DNA from: an uncultured Bartonella sp.
Lineage (GTDB): Bacteria > Pseudomonadota > Alphaproteobacteria > Rhizobiales > Rhizobiaceae
Reading direction: 5' to 3'
Length of the DNA: 64,000 bases
Assembly (NCBI GenBank): GCA_946478235.1
Contig: CAMLBF010000004.1
Coordinates: forward strand, 1 to 64,000
Below, piece by piece: positions 53,980-63,549 of the stretch (its first letter is position 1; each line of letters opens with the position of its first letter). The translations under genes and the position numbers were made by a program. The notes below the pieces were generated by a model. The model worked only from the letters and a program-made list of their open reading frames with translations. It did no database searches and was not told where the DNA came from.

Positions 53980-55065
53980 ATGCGTAATTTGGTAAGCTCT
54001 ATAGCTATTTTATTGACCATATTGTTTGTGACAACTGTTGCTCATGCTAATCCATACATCGTCGTTGATGTTACGAATGGTCGAGTTTTAAATCATAAAG
54101 AAGCTTTTGACCGTTGGTATCCTGCATCCTTGACAAAATTGATGACTGCGTATGTGACATTTCGTGCGTTACGTAGTGGGCAAGTTACATTGGATACACG
54201 TGTCACAATTAGTGCTGCCGCATCCAAATTGCCACCAAGTCATTCCGGTTATAAGCCAGGCTCAGTTCTTGATCTAAATACAGCTTTATCAATTACCTTG
54301 GTTAAATCCACCAACGACCTTGCAACAGCAATCGCTGAAACTGTCGGAGGTTCAGAACAAGCATTTGTGCAACGTATGAATGCCGAGGCACAAAGGTTAG
54401 GTATGTTCGGCACACATTTTGCCAATGCAAATGGTTTGCCAAATCCTGATAATTATTCTACCGCGCGCGATCTTGCTGTTCTTGCTACACAAATTCGTCG
54501 AGAATTTCCTGAATATGCGCATTATTTCTCTATTCCTGCGATAGATTTTGGTGGCGGACGGAAAATAGAGCAGAATTCAAATAATCTAATCGGTCGTTTT
54601 GCCGGTGCCGATGGTATGAAAACAGGTTTTATCTGTGCTTCTGGTTTTAATCTTGTTTCTTCGGCTACGCGCAAAGGTCGTACAATTATAGCTGTCGTTT
54701 TAGGCGCAGATCGTATCGATCAACGTGAAGCATTGTCTGCAAAGCTTTTAAATGATGGTTTTTCCAATCAGGGTACATCACAAACAACTTTGGCAACTTT
54801 ACAGCCATATGGTACCAAGCTTAACCAGATAACAGATATTCAGGATAAAATCTGTAATGACGAGGCATGGAAAATTCGTATGCAACATCGGGACGCTAAA
54901 GGTAAAACAATATTCGATTCACCTTATATGACAGCGCAACCAGCTCAAATCCAAGCTATGCCAGTACGCCTGATTTCAGCACCGGCACCAACAAAACCAG
55001 GAGAAATACCGGCTTGGAAAATTCCGGTACCGACACCACGTCCAGCATATGAGAACGCTCAATGA
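53980..55065 (+). CDS. D-alanyl-D-alanine carboxypeptidase (penicillin-binding protein, DacA/DacF type)
   Basis: A 361-residue periplasmic enzyme that trims peptidoglycan pentapeptides. A signal peptide ([15 protein letters not shown]) is followed by the three active-site motifs: S50-L-T-K53, S110-T-N112 and K215-T-G. The C-terminal region from about 270 is Pro-rich, with [23 protein letters not shown], and may be a peptidoglycan-side tail rather than the usual membrane anchor helix. The last bases overlap the start of the CobW gene (ATGA), a coupling seen in several rhizobia. Confidence 0.93.
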   Translation: MRNLVSSIAILLTILFVTTVAHANPYIVVDVTNGRVLNHKEAFDRWYPASLTKLMTAYVTFRALRSGQVTLDTRVTISAAASKLPPSHSGYKPGSVLDLNTALSITLVKSTNDLATAIAETVGGSEQAFVQRMNAEAQRLGMFGTHFANANGLPNPDNYSTARDLAVLATQIRREFPEYAHYFSIPAIDFGGGRKIEQNSNNLIGRFAGADGMKTGFICASGFNLVSSATRKGRTIIAVVLGADRIDQREALSAKLLNDGFSNQGTSQTTLATLQPYGTKLNQITDIQDKICNDEAWKIRMQHRDAKGKTIFDSPYMTAQPAQIQAMPVRLISAPAPTKPGEIPAWKIPVPTPRPAYENAQ

Positions 55066-56156
55066 TTAATACTCATCGACGTATTCCTGTCACCGTTATA
55101 ACCGGTTTTTTAGGATCAGGTAAAACTACATTATTAAATCGTATCCTCAAAGAACCTACATTGAAGGATACGGCGGTTATTGTTAATGAATTTGGTGAAG
55201 TTGGTATAGATCATCTTCTTGTTGAGCAAGCGGATGATGGCGTTATAGAATTATCTAATGGCTGTCTTTGTTGTACGATGCGTGGCCAATTGATTGATAG
55301 TTTGGCCAGTCTTATTGATCGTTTACAAACAGGGCGTATTGCGAAGCTTAGTCGTGTTATCATTGAAACAACAGGTCTTGCTGATCCAGCACCTATTCTG
55401 CAGGCTATTATAGGGCATCCTGCCATGTTGCAGTCTTTTGCAATCGACGGTGTTATTACAACCGTGGATGCAGTTAATGGTTATGATACGCTCGTAAAGC
55501 AAAAAGAAGCCCGAAAACAGGTTGCCTTTGCCGACAAGATTATTTTGACAAAAACAGATCTTGTAACCGATGACGATAAATTGGCATCGCTTGTTGATGA
55601 CTTAAAGTCGCTTAATGCAACGGCAACGATTATTTCCTCTCATGATCCGATGTATCAGCCCTTAGAGCTAGTAGATATTGGTGTATTTGATTTGGATAGC
55701 AAAACAGACACTGTCAAAAATTGGCTTTCCAGTGAAGTTGACGTGCATCATCACCACCATCATCATGATGTTAACCGGCATAGTGATACAATACGTGCGT
55801 TTGCTTTAACGCATGACGAACCAATACCCTATTCGGCATTGGATGCTTTTATCGAACTTTTTTGCGCAACACATGGTAACAAGATACTGCGCATGAAAGG
55901 TATTGTCTGTTTGGCGGAAGATCCATCACATCCTATCATTATTCATGGCGTGCAAACTCTATTCCATCCACCTATAAGGTTGAAAGAATGGCCGGATATA
56001 AGCCATGAAACGCGGCTGGTTATCATTACTGATGGTTTGGAAGAGACATTGGTAAGAGAAATGTTCAATGCATTTTTAAGTAAGCCCGCTATCGATACCG
56101 CTGATCGTTTGGCACTTACAGAAAATCCATTGGCAATTCCGGGTTTCAAATTTTGA
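55062..56156 (+). CDS. CobW/COG0523-family GTP-dependent metal chaperone
   Basis: A 364-residue G3E GTPase. Walker A is [11 protein letters not shown], the metal-binding CxCC motif is C68-L-C70-C71 (GCLCC), and ILTKTDLV is the base-recognition NKxD-type element. A run of seven histidines at 229-235 ([14 protein letters not shown]) in the hinge to the C-terminal domain implies zinc or other transition-metal loading. Cobalamin genes are not nearby, so a zinc chaperone role is more likely than CobW proper. It shares four bases with the preceding carboxypeptidase gene, a family containing zinc or serine enzymes; this one is a serine type. Confidence 0.9.
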   Translation: MINTHRRIPVTVITGFLGSGKTTLLNRILKEPTLKDTAVIVNEFGEVGIDHLLVEQADDGVIELSNGCLCCTMRGQLIDSLASLIDRLQTGRIAKLSRVIIETTGLADPAPILQAIIGHPAMLQSFAIDGVITTVDAVNGYDTLVKQKEARKQVAFADKIILTKTDLVTDDDKLASLVDDLKSLNATATIISSHDPMYQPLELVDIGVFDLDSKTDTVKNWLSSEVDVHHHHHHHDVNRHSDTIRAFALTHDEPIPYSALDAFIELFCATHGNKILRMKGIVCLAEDPSHPIIIHGVQTLFHPPIRLKEWPDISHETRLVIITDGLEETLVREMFNAFLSKPAIDTADRLALTENPLAIPGFKF

Positions 56157-56222
56157 TATCGTATTGATCGGATATTTCATCATCATATTGGATAACACGG
56201 TTATAGTATTATCCACACATGG

Positions 56223-56444
56223 TTATGATATCGATAAGTGACAAATTCCGTCATCAAACCACTTGGCAAAGAGGAAGTGATTTTGTTGGCAGTAATGCGC
56301 TAAATCCAATGGTGCCAAAGGATCATCGCTCAATATAATGAGGCTGGTATTGGCCGGTAATTCAGCTTTCTTTTTCTGTGCTTTTAATAAGACGAGTGGG
56401 CATCGCAGCCCACGCAGATCATATAAAAACGTATCTTTAGTCAC
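56223..56444 (-). CDS. TusA-family sulfurtransferase-like protein
   Basis: I place the start at GTG 56444, with GGAAAG eight bases upstream, so that the protein has 73 residues like TusA/SirA proteins. The track's 98-residue version would lie inside the end of the L,D-transpeptidase gene. YDLRGLRCPLVLLKAQKK holds the single catalytic Cys of the family; the usual CPxP is CPLV here, lacking the second proline. Typical members relay sulfur for tRNA thiolation or cofactor synthesis. The start overlaps the upstream stop by eight bases. Confidence 0.8.
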   Translation of the reverse strand: MTKDTFLYDLRGLRCPLVLLKAQKKKAELPANTSLIILSDDPLAPLDLAHYCQQNHFLFAKWFDDGICHLSIS

Positions 56445-57636
56445 CAAATACTTTCCAAAACGGCTTTTTGTCATTTTTAACGTCAGGCGTTGTATTTTCA
56501 ACAGTGACGGGCGCGCCACTTGTTTGTGCTTCTTCTTCAGCTAAAGACTGCCCAGTTGGTGTTTTTTGTTTGGCTTTTGCTGTATTCGCAGCCACATCGC
56601 TATTTGTAGAAGCTTTCGTAACAGCGGACTTTTCTGGTGTGATATCCGGTGCACCCGGTTTCTCACTTGAAGCTGGAGTTAGTGAGGGAGGTTCACGCGA
56701 TACTTTTGCTCCAGCAGCTCTTTTACGACTCCAATCAGCAACAAGGGATGCTTCTTGAACACCCTGAATAGTTGGTGATGGGGCTTTCATTTTTTTCTCT
56801 GTTGCTGAAGAGAAGGATTCATCATATTTTTTCTGATAGGAAGCGAACGCTGTTTGCATTGAGGGACTAGTAGACGCTGCAGGACAAGCGCCGGCAGGCG
56901 ATAATGTTTTCCCGTTTGTATCGCGATTGAAAACGTACCGTTTTTCACAAACATCTACTTTAGGGGGAACACGTGTGACTTCAAAAATATCATATCCCTC
57001 TTTCAACATTGTCCAGAACTTATAATTGGGATCATTGTGATAACGCGCCATATTAGCTGCGGTCATGCGGAACGGAAAAGCCTGCAATTGAAATTCGCGT
57101 TGACCACCCTTGAAAGAATCCCTACCAAAAGCATAGATTTGAGCAATATTTTCATCACTCATTGAATAGCAACCCGATGAAGAACAGGCGCCATGTACCA
57201 TAAGATGCTGTCCTGTTCGGCCATTAACCTGATCATAGGCATTAGGGAAGCCAATGTTAAAAGCAAGATAATAGTTGGAATTCGGGTTCATTTGGCTTGG
57301 GCGAATGGTATAGAAACCTTCTGGTGCCTGCCTATCACCTTCCATATATTTAGGGCCAAGTTTGCCTGACCATTTGCAAATATCGTATGACGCTATAAGA
57401 TCATATTTACCGCTGCGGGTTTGTTTCCAGATTTCAACAACGCTTTCTTCTTTAAAAACACGCACAAGAATGGGCGAATATTTTTCCATATTTTTCGCAA
57501 CCATCTTGTCTTGTAATTTTTTTGGCAATTCTTGCGTAGCTTTGCCAATTTGTGGCAAAGTTGCTGTTTCCTGACAACCACTTATAAAGGTTGTGGTAAC
57601 AAGGAAAGAAGCCATAAGCGCGGTACTTAATTTCAT
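56437..57636 (-). CDS. L,D-transpeptidase (YkuD domain, YafK-like) lipoprotein
   Basis: A 399-residue envelope protein with a lipobox (FISGC, Cys 21). The YkuD catalytic segment is MVHGACSSSGCYSMSDENIAQIYAFG, with the nucleophilic Cys in SSSGCYSM. Such enzymes form or cut 3-3 cross-links or attach or release proteins on peptidoglycan. From about residue 265 a long low-complexity tail rich in Ala, Ser, Pro and Lys follows, which is unusual for the family and probably disordered. The tusA-like gene starts inside its stop region. Confidence 0.9.
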   Translation of the reverse strand: MKLSTALMASFLVTTTFISGCQETATLPQIGKATQELPKKLQDKMVAKNMEKYSPILVRVFKEESVVEIWKQTRSGKYDLIASYDICKWSGKLGPKYMEGDRQAPEGFYTIRPSQMNPNSNYYLAFNIGFPNAYDQVNGRTGQHLMVHGACSSSGCYSMSDENIAQIYAFGRDSFKGGQREFQLQAFPFRMTAANMARYHNDPNYKFWTMLKEGYDIFEVTRVPPKVDVCEKRYVFNRDTNGKTLSPAGACPAASTSPSMQTAFASYQKKYDESFSSATEKKMKAPSPTIQGVQEASLVADWSRKRAAGAKVSREPPSLTPASSEKPGAPDITPEKSAVTKASTNSDVAANTAKAKQKTPTGQSLAEEEAQTSGAPVTVENTTPDVKNDKKPFWKVFGD

Positions 57637-57813
57637 TCATAATGCTCCGATAAACGGCAATTAATTGAATTATAACCCCAAATTTGGAAAATTTTATAAC
57701 CACCCAAAACAATAAATATTATAGTTAATAATATCATACCGTAAAAAAGATTAAACTTCTCCTAAAGTGAATAATCACCGTCATGGTTTTACCGTTGTTA
57801 ACTTATAGCAACG

Positions 57814-58476
57814 TTATTTATTAGCCAAAAGAGACGCCCCATCAACTTGAAAGATCTTGGTGGCTTTGACCTCGGCATCTTCAATCGCTGTTGACGTGGC
57901 AATGTGATAACATGCTTTTTCTACCATTTTATCATGTGGCACATAGGCTCGACCCGGATCTCCAGCTAGTATCTTTGCTCCTTGCTGTGATAATTTATAA
58001 AACCACTCCATTATGGTTTCAGCCATCGCTTTTTCGTAAAAAATATCACCGGCAAGAACAACGTCCCATAAATTGTCGCTATCAACAATGTTATTTCCTA
58101 AGGTTTCAATGATAACGTTGTTTAAAGCTGCATTAAGTTTAACGGCTTCAATGGCTAATGGATCTATGTCATTTGCAATGACTGAATGAGCACCAGCTTT
58201 TTTTGCTGCAATGGCCACAAGTCCAGAACCTGAGGCGAAATCCAATACATTTTTTCCCAGTACCTCATGAGGGTTTTCTAAAATATAGCGAGCAAGACCT
58301 TCGCCTCCAGCCCATGGAAATGCCCAAAAAGGGGGTGCCATGCCCAGCAAGTCCATTTCATCTTGGGTTTTATGCCAAAGTTCATGCACCTCGTTGGTTT
58401 GATAGAGTTTTATATCAGTAAGATTGAGGCATGATTTGGGGCTGGTATTTGCAAGGATAAACTCTTTTGGATTCAT
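57814..58476 (-). CDS. SAM-dependent methyltransferase (ETFB-lysine/nicotinamide N-methyltransferase-like)
   Basis: The start is placed at ATG 58476 (MNPKEFILAN), which overlaps the EVE-gene stop by four bases (ATGA), giving 220 residues. Motif I is VLDFASGSGLVAIAAKKAGA, and the post-I acidic residue is in IANDIDPLA. APPFWAFPWAGGEGLARYIL is typical of the METTL20-like and PrmA-related family that methylates lysines on proteins such as electron-transfer flavoprotein beta. The target cannot be settled from sequence. A position next to EVE and YciI genes is conserved in rhizobia. Confidence 0.85.
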   Translation of the reverse strand: MNPKEFILANTSPKSCLNLTDIKLYQTNEVHELWHKTQDEMDLLGMAPPFWAFPWAGGEGLARYILENPHEVLGKNVLDFASGSGLVAIAAKKAGAHSVIANDIDPLAIEAVKLNAALNNVIIETLGNNIVDSDNLWDVVLAGDIFYEKAMAETIMEWFYKLSQQGAKILAGDPGRAYVPHDKMVEKACYHIATSTAIEDAEVKATKIFQVDGASLLANK

Positions 58477-58901
58477 AGAGTTGCTGGATTTAGGCCGCCC
58501 ATTCGGCAAACTTCAATCCATGCCGCTTCTGAAACTGGTTGCACTGATAACCGCATAGATGTCACGAGTGACATGTTTTGCAAATCAGGATTAGCTTTTA
58601 CATCTTTTAAAGTTACCGGTTTTGGCATGTCGCAGATCGCACGAATGTCTACACATTCCCATCTTGGGTCATCAGTCGTTGTGTCATGATGGGCAAGTGC
58701 ACAAACTTCAACAATACCTACAATTTCCAAACCTTCATTTGAATGATAAAAAAAGCCTTTATCATGAAGTTTCATAGCACGCATATTATTGCGTGCCTGG
58801 TAATTGCGTACGCCATCCCATTGCTCTCCTTCATCGCCTTTGGCTTTTTGCATTTGCCATGACCATTTGAAGGGTTCAGATTTAAATAGCCAATATGCCA
58901 T
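58473..58901 (-). CDS. EVE-domain protein
   Basis: I take ATG 58901 (MAYWLFKSEPFKWSWQMQK) rather than the track's longer frame, giving 142 residues, the usual EVE length. YWLFKSEP, WDGVRNYQARNNMRAM and FFYHSNEGLEIVGIVEV are the strongly conserved parts. The fold belongs to the PUA/YTH group that recognises modified bases in RNA or DNA. It sits four bases after the YciI gene and overlaps the methyltransferase gene by four bases. The ligand in this genome is unknown. Confidence 0.9.
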   Translation of the reverse strand: MAYWLFKSEPFKWSWQMQKAKGDEGEQWDGVRNYQARNNMRAMKLHDKGFFYHSNEGLEIVGIVEVCALAHHDTTTDDPRWECVDIRAICDMPKPVTLKDVKANPDLQNMSLVTSMRLSVQPVSEAAWIEVCRMGGLNPATL

Positions 58902-58905
58902 GTCT

Positions 58906-59196
58906 TTACACCGCATCAGGATTGTTAACGACCCAATTCCAAGGACGTATTTCAATATCAGCGAAAAGTCCGGCTTTTGCGTATGGGTCGTTTGCCGCAG
59001 CACGTTCAACTTCTTCTTTTGACTGCGCTTCCACAACCATCATTGTTCCATTAGGTTTGCCATCTTCATTCAAAAACGGTCCGGCAAATTTCAGTTTGTT
59101 TCCAAGGCTTTTCAAATATTCAAGATGCGTCGGCCGTGTATCAATCCGTAATTGGCTGTGGTCTTTTTTGTCATTTCTTATAACAGCATATAGCAT
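58906..59196 (-). CDS. YciI-family protein
   Basis: A 96-residue protein with the YciI alpha+beta fold: MLYAVIRNDKKDHSQLRIDTRPTHLEYLKSLGNKLKFAGPFLNEDG, then DPYAKAGLFADIEIRPWNWV. The His and Asp of the family active-site region (RPTHLEYL and NDPYA) are present. The general function is unsettled; some members act as dehydratases or dehydrochlorinases. It begins three bases after gpsA and precedes the EVE gene by four. Confidence 0.9.
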   Translation of the reverse strand: MLYAVIRNDKKDHSQLRIDTRPTHLEYLKSLGNKLKFAGPFLNEDGKPNGTMMVVEAQSKEEVERAAANDPYAKAGLFADIEIRPWNWVVNNPDAV

Positions 59197-59199
59197 TGA

Positions 59200-60186
59200 T
59201 TAATCCTCTGATTTTAAGGGTCTCGTAATGAGCGCTGTAACAGCTTGATCAATTGTCAGGCTTCCGTCAAGTAAATGTGCGACGGCATCGATAATAGGAG
59301 CATCAATTTTTTTCTGATGAAAAAGTTGGGCAGCAATTGGTGCTGTCGCTACACCCTCTGCCAATTTCAGGCCAGTTGTTGGTTTGCTGGCTCCCATAGC
59401 AAAGCCATAGGAAAAATTACGTGATTGTGGTGATGAACACGTCAAAATGAGGTCACCTAATACAGATAAACCCGACATGGTTTCGGTTTTAGCACCCATG
59501 GCTTTACCTATGCGTCTTAATTCAGCAAAACCACGCGTGACAAGAGCAGCTTGGGCACTAGCCCCCAACCCCCTTCCACAGGCGGCACCTGCGGCAAGTG
59601 CCAAGACATTTTTGAGTGCCCCTCCCAATTCAACGCCCATTAAGTCATCGCTTGAATAACAACGAAAAACAGTACCAGAAAGAATTTTGGAAATTTGATG
59701 TGCCAATCCGAGGTTGCGGGCAGCAATTGTTACCGCTGTGGGCAAACCACGCGCAACGTCTTGGGCAAAGCTTGGTCCTGATAAAGCTGCAATGGCGTGA
59801 TTTGGCAAAATATCTTCAGCAATGTCAGACATAAAACGTCCAGTCTTTTGCTCAATTCCTTTTGCACACAATACAAGAGGAGCGTTTTTCGGTATATAAC
59901 TAGCAAAGTCGCTAAGAGCCGTGCTGAAAGATTGCGCTGGTATAACACAAAGAACCAGATCAGCATTGTCTAGTGCTTGAGCAGGGTTTGTTGTTGCTTT
60001 GATATCCTTGGGCAATACAATATCAGGCAGATATTGTTCATTTGTGTGATGGTTGTTGATAGCATCAATAATGTTTTGGTTGCGGCCAAAAAGAGTAACA
60101 TCATGTCCTAGCTGACAAGACATTACTGACAGCGCAGTTCCCCATGCACCGCTTCCCATGACAGCAATTTTTCTTTTTGACATCAT
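59200..60186 (-). CDS. gpsA: Glycerol-3-phosphate dehydrogenase [NAD(P)+]
   Basis: A 328-residue enzyme that makes sn-glycerol-3-phosphate for phospholipids. The Rossmann start is [16 protein letters not shown], the catalytic lysines lie in [10 protein letters not shown] and [24 protein letters not shown], and [22 protein letters not shown] is the family motif. Two consecutive ATGs (60186 and 60183) are possible starts; the first overlaps the tsaD stop by one base. It is co-transcribed with tsaD. Confidence 0.96.
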   Translation of the reverse strand: MMSKRKIAVMGSGAWGTALSVMSCQLGHDVTLFGRNQNIIDAINNHHTNEQYLPDIVLPKDIKATTNPAQALDNADLVLCVIPAQSFSTALSDFASYIPKNAPLVLCAKGIEQKTGRFMSDIAEDILPNHAIAALSGPSFAQDVARGLPTAVTIAARNLGLAHQISKILSGTVFRCYSSDDLMGVELGGALKNVLALAAGAACGRGLGASAQAALVTRGFAELRRIGKAMGAKTETMSGLSVLGDLILTCSSPQSRNFSYGFAMGASKPTTGLKLAEGVATAPIAAQLFHQKKIDAPIIDAVAHLLDGSLTIDQAVTALITRPLKSED

Positions 60187-61262
60187 TACGCCTTTGCTCC
60201 TCTGCGTCCGGCACCAATTAACGGCGCTGATTTTTCATCCAGTGGCCAACGTGAACGTGGCGCTATGTCAAGTGACGATGTCTCGCCTTGTAAAAAATGC
60301 TCTAATCCCGCATATGCAATCATTGCTGCATTATCTGTACATAGCGACATTGGAGGAGCAATAAATGCAAACTCGTGTATATCGCATAATTTTTGTAGTT
60401 CACTACGGATAGCTTGATTAGCGGCAACACCACCAGCGACCACCAGTGCGGCTTTAGCATCTGGATAAAGTTGTTTGAAAAGACCTAGGCTTCGTTCAAT
60501 TCTGTCACTCAAAGTGTCTGTAACGGCCAATTGGAATGCGGCTGCAATATCTGCAATATCTTGCTCGGTTAAAGGTTGCATTTCTATAGCAGCTTGCCTG
60601 ACAGCAGTTTTGAGACCAGAAAAGGAAAAATCTAACCGTTTTTCACCTTTTAATGGACGAGGTAATTCAATTCGATGGCTATTACCAGAGCGGGCCAATT
60701 TTTCTATAGCTGGTCCACCTGGATACGGTAATCCTAATAATTTAGCTGTTTTATCAAATGCTTCACCAAGGGCGTCATCTATTGTTGTGCCTAAGCGCTG
60801 ATAATCGCCAAGTCCTTTCACCAAAACAACTTGTGTGTGACCACCAGATACCAGCAATAATAGATATGGGTAGGAAAGATTGTTTGTGAGTTTTGCTGTT
60901 AATGCGTGACCTTCCAAATGGTTTACTGCGATAAATGGTTTGTCTGCTGCTAATGCCAAAGCTTTCGCGGTCATTAAACCAACAAGAAGTCCCCCAACCA
61001 ATCCCGGACCACCAGTAGCAGCAATAGCATCAATATGGTGAAGTTTTGTGTTTGCCTCATCAAGCGCCTGTTTGACAAGTCCGTCAAGGATTTCAACATG
61101 AGCACGAGCTGCAATTTCCGGAACGACACCGCCATAGGGGACGTGATCTTCAATTTGACTCCATATTACATTGGACAGGATTTTTATCTTACCATTTTCA
61201 TCCCGTTCAACGATAGCAGCGGCAGTTTCGTCGCAACTTGTTTCTATTCCCAAAACGCGCAT
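60186..61262 (-). CDS. tsaD: tRNA N6-adenosine threonylcarbamoyltransferase TsaD
   Basis: TsaD transfers the threonylcarbamoyl group to A37 of ANN-decoding tRNAs. I choose ATG 61262 ([19 protein letters not shown]); the track start is a TTG that sits too near the AGGGA element. It has 358 residues. The metal-binding histidines are H115 and H119 in VNHLEGH, and SGGHTQVV plus [12 protein letters not shown] form the ASKHA nucleotide site. Its product is the substrate of MtaB, also encoded in the window. It diverges from hemD. Confidence 0.96.
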   Translation of the reverse strand: MRVLGIETSCDETAAAIVERDENGKIKILSNVIWSQIEDHVPYGGVVPEIAARAHVEILDGLVKQALDEANTKLHHIDAIAATGGPGLVGGLLVGLMTAKALALAADKPFIAVNHLEGHALTAKLTNNLSYPYLLLLVSGGHTQVVLVKGLGDYQRLGTTIDDALGEAFDKTAKLLGLPYPGGPAIEKLARSGNSHRIELPRPLKGEKRLDFSFSGLKTAVRQAAIEMQPLTEQDIADIAAAFQLAVTDTLSDRIERSLGLFKQLYPDAKAALVVAGGVAANQAIRSELQKLCDIHEFAFIAPPMSLCTDNAAMIAYAGLEHFLQGETSSLDIAPRSRWPLDEKSAPLIGAGRRGAKA

Positions 61263-61420
61263 GTCACGCAAGATCCCTTATTTGTCAAATGTCTCTTTTT
61301 CGGTATCATGTAAAGATCGACTTGCAAACCAATTCTGTAAAATAGATTGTGGTTGTGGCGAAGGTTAGGTGATAATGAATAAATTAATTTCAATATAGCG
61401 ATAAGCGGAGTTCTAACGGT

Positions 61421-62107
61421 ATGGCAATTCTTGTAACACGTCCAGAACCGGGAGCAACACGCACAGCAAATCGCTTACGTGCACTGCATTTTTCACCTTT
61501 CATTTTACCTTTGTCAAAAACATATAATTTGCCGGTTAATGAAAATCGGTTGATCTGTGATGTTGTTATAGCAACAAGTGAAGCTGTTTTTTTACATAGT
61601 GAAAAGAAGTTGTTGAATCAGCTATGTGAAAAGGTTTTGTACTGCGTCGGCACACGCACGGCGGAGGCTGCACAAATGGCTGGCTTTAAAAATATTGCTT
61701 ATATAGCCAGAGATATATTTGATCTTGTTCAATCGCTTGATTGTGATGCAAATACCAGGCTTCTTTATCTTGCTGGACGGATACGGCGTCCAGACCTAGA
61801 AAACATGCTTGAGACGAAGTTTCCAAATATCAATATCCTGGAAGTGTATGATACCAAACCGATTATTCTTAACGAACAGCAAAAAGCGCAGCTACCGGAC
61901 AAAATTGAAGCTGTTATGCTCTATTCTGCAATGGCTGCAACTGGTCTTACACAAATTGAACAATATATGAATGAATCAACAGTGCTTCTGTGTCTTTCTA
62001 GCAGAATTGCCAATGCAATCCCGAAAGCTATTTTGAGTGTACCTGTTATCGCATATGAACCAAATGAAGAAGCAATGTTAAACGGCTTGAAAGTAATATT
62101 GGGCTAA
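61421..62107 (+). CDS. hemD: Uroporphyrinogen-III synthase
   Basis: A 228-residue enzyme that cyclises hydroxymethylbilane to uroporphyrinogen III for haem. MAILVTRPEPGATRTANRLRALHFSPFILPL opens the first domain, VYCVGTRTAEAAQMAGF-like LYCVGTRTAEAAQMAGFKN is the central motif, and IEAVMLYSAMAATGL begins the second half. The family is highly divergent; this copy looks intact. hemC normally lies directly upstream in rhizobia, but here the tsaD-hemD gap is only 158 bases and holds no gene. Confidence 0.88.
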   Translation: MAILVTRPEPGATRTANRLRALHFSPFILPLSKTYNLPVNENRLICDVVIATSEAVFLHSEKKLLNQLCEKVLYCVGTRTAEAAQMAGFKNIAYIARDIFDLVQSLDCDANTRLLYLAGRIRRPDLENMLETKFPNINILEVYDTKPIILNEQQKAQLPDKIEAVMLYSAMAATGLTQIEQYMNESTVLLCLSSRIANAIPKAILSVPVIAYEPNEEAMLNGLKVILG

Positions 62108-62198
62108 ATGTATTGCTAAGTTTAATTATATTATTTTAAACTATTCCTTCATTTCGTGCTGTTATTTGTTAACTTGAGGACAATGAAAGCGAGGAGCA

Positions 62199-63536
62199 AT
62201 GGCACAATCTGTGAAACCACCAGCTAAATCACAGCATGCGGGCAAAAGTCGCAAACCAATAACTATCGATCATGTGCCTTTGCAAAAATCGACACCACAA
62301 GCAGAGCCTATTGCTATTGACGAAAAACAGGAAACTCCAATGTCTCAAACAGGGCATGATAAAACGACAACAGCTTCATCAAATTCTCAATCTAGGCAAG
62401 ATAATAAGCGTCCGTTGGAGAATGATAAACGTGATGACGCAAGGCAAGCTGCGATAAGTAATTCATCTAAAAGAGGTACAGGTAGCCTTTTTGTTGCAGG
62501 ATTATCGGGTGGTGTTGTCGCGCTTATCTTGGGTGCTGGATTACAGTGGTTAGGTCTTTTACCGTTTACGTCTTCCGATTCTACGGTTCAAAACAAAGTA
62601 TCAGAACTGGAAGAACAATTCGGTAATTTTAAACAGCAAATTGCTGATGGTGTTGCTTCAACGGCGCAGTTGTCGGGTGAAGATCGTAAAGCTATTGATG
62701 ATGTCGTTGCGGCTGTTGAAACATTAAACGCGAAAACCAATGATATTGGTCAGCAATTAGCCAGCACGAATAACAGTGTTGCAACTCTTAACAATACTGT
62801 AAATTCGATAGCGGCACAGAATGGTGATCCCCAAGCATTAGATGCGTTGTCAAAAAAGTTTGATAGTGTTGATCAGAAATTGTCCGCCATTGATGATGTG
62901 GTGCAAAAAACGGGAAAAGCCTTAGCACTCAGTACTAAAAACTCTGATGACATAAAAGTTTTAACACAGCAGATGGACGATATGAAATCGCAATTATCTA
63001 ACCCTGTTCAAGGGAAAGAAATTGCAATTATCACAGCGGTTAATTCATTAAAAAGCGCGGTTGATCGTGGTGGATCATATGTCAACGAGCTGCAAATTTT
63101 GCGCAGCGTTGTGCCTAGTTTAAAAGGGCTCGATGAGCTTCAAGCAAATGCAATAAAAGGGTTACCTAACCAAGCAGAACTTGCCGCAGAATTTTCGCAT
63201 ATAGCAGATAAAATTGCAGCAACCGAGAATCAGGCTGCGGAAGATGCTGGTATTGGTGAACAATTGTGGGCAGGTGCCAAGGGACTTGTTTCATCACGAC
63301 CGATTGGTGACGTTGAAGGTGATAATCCGGCAGCTATTGCGGCAAGAATGGAAGTATCCATTAGAAATGGCGATTATGAAAAAGCACTTGCTGAATGGCA
63401 GAATTTGCCACAAAATGCTAAGGATGTTTCTGCAGATTTCATGCAGAAATTGACATTGAAACGCAATACTGATGCGCTTTTATCAGAAGCATTGACGACC
63501 ATTATGCAGCCTTCTACAACAAAAGACCAACATTAA
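62199..63536 (+). CDS. Mitofilin (Mic60)-like inner membrane protein
   Basis: A 445-residue protein. Residues 1-92 are polar and disordered, one membrane helix spans about 96-118 (LFVAGLSGGVVALILGAGLQWLGLLPF), a coiled-coil region follows (about 125-300), and a mitofilin-like C-terminal domain ends the protein (WAGAKGLVSSRPIGDVEGDNPAAIAARMEVSIRNGDYEKALAEWQNLP). The alphaproteobacterial homologue of mitochondrial Mic60 is encoded beside hemY in many species and shapes the inner membrane. The order hemD-mitofilin-hemY supports the call. Confidence 0.87.
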   Translation: MAQSVKPPAKSQHAGKSRKPITIDHVPLQKSTPQAEPIAIDEKQETPMSQTGHDKTTTASSNSQSRQDNKRPLENDKRDDARQAAISNSSKRGTGSLFVAGLSGGVVALILGAGLQWLGLLPFTSSDSTVQNKVSELEEQFGNFKQQIADGVASTAQLSGEDRKAIDDVVAAVETLNAKTNDIGQQLASTNNSVATLNNTVNSIAAQNGDPQALDALSKKFDSVDQKLSAIDDVVQKTGKALALSTKNSDDIKVLTQQMDDMKSQLSNPVQGKEIAIITAVNSLKSAVDRGGSYVNELQILRSVVPSLKGLDELQANAIKGLPNQAELAAEFSHIADKIAATENQAAEDAGIGEQLWAGAKGLVSSRPIGDVEGDNPAAIAARMEVSIRNGDYEKALAEWQNLPQNAKDVSADFMQKLTLKRNTDALLSEALTTIMQPSTTKDQH

Positions 63537-63549
63537 AGGGGTATATGAC

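Noticed and set aside
55751-55771. Seven-histidine run read as an engineered His-tag
   Set aside because: It is internal to a CobW-family protein, where His-rich metal-binding stretches in the hinge are normal; the flanking DNA is ordinary chromosome.
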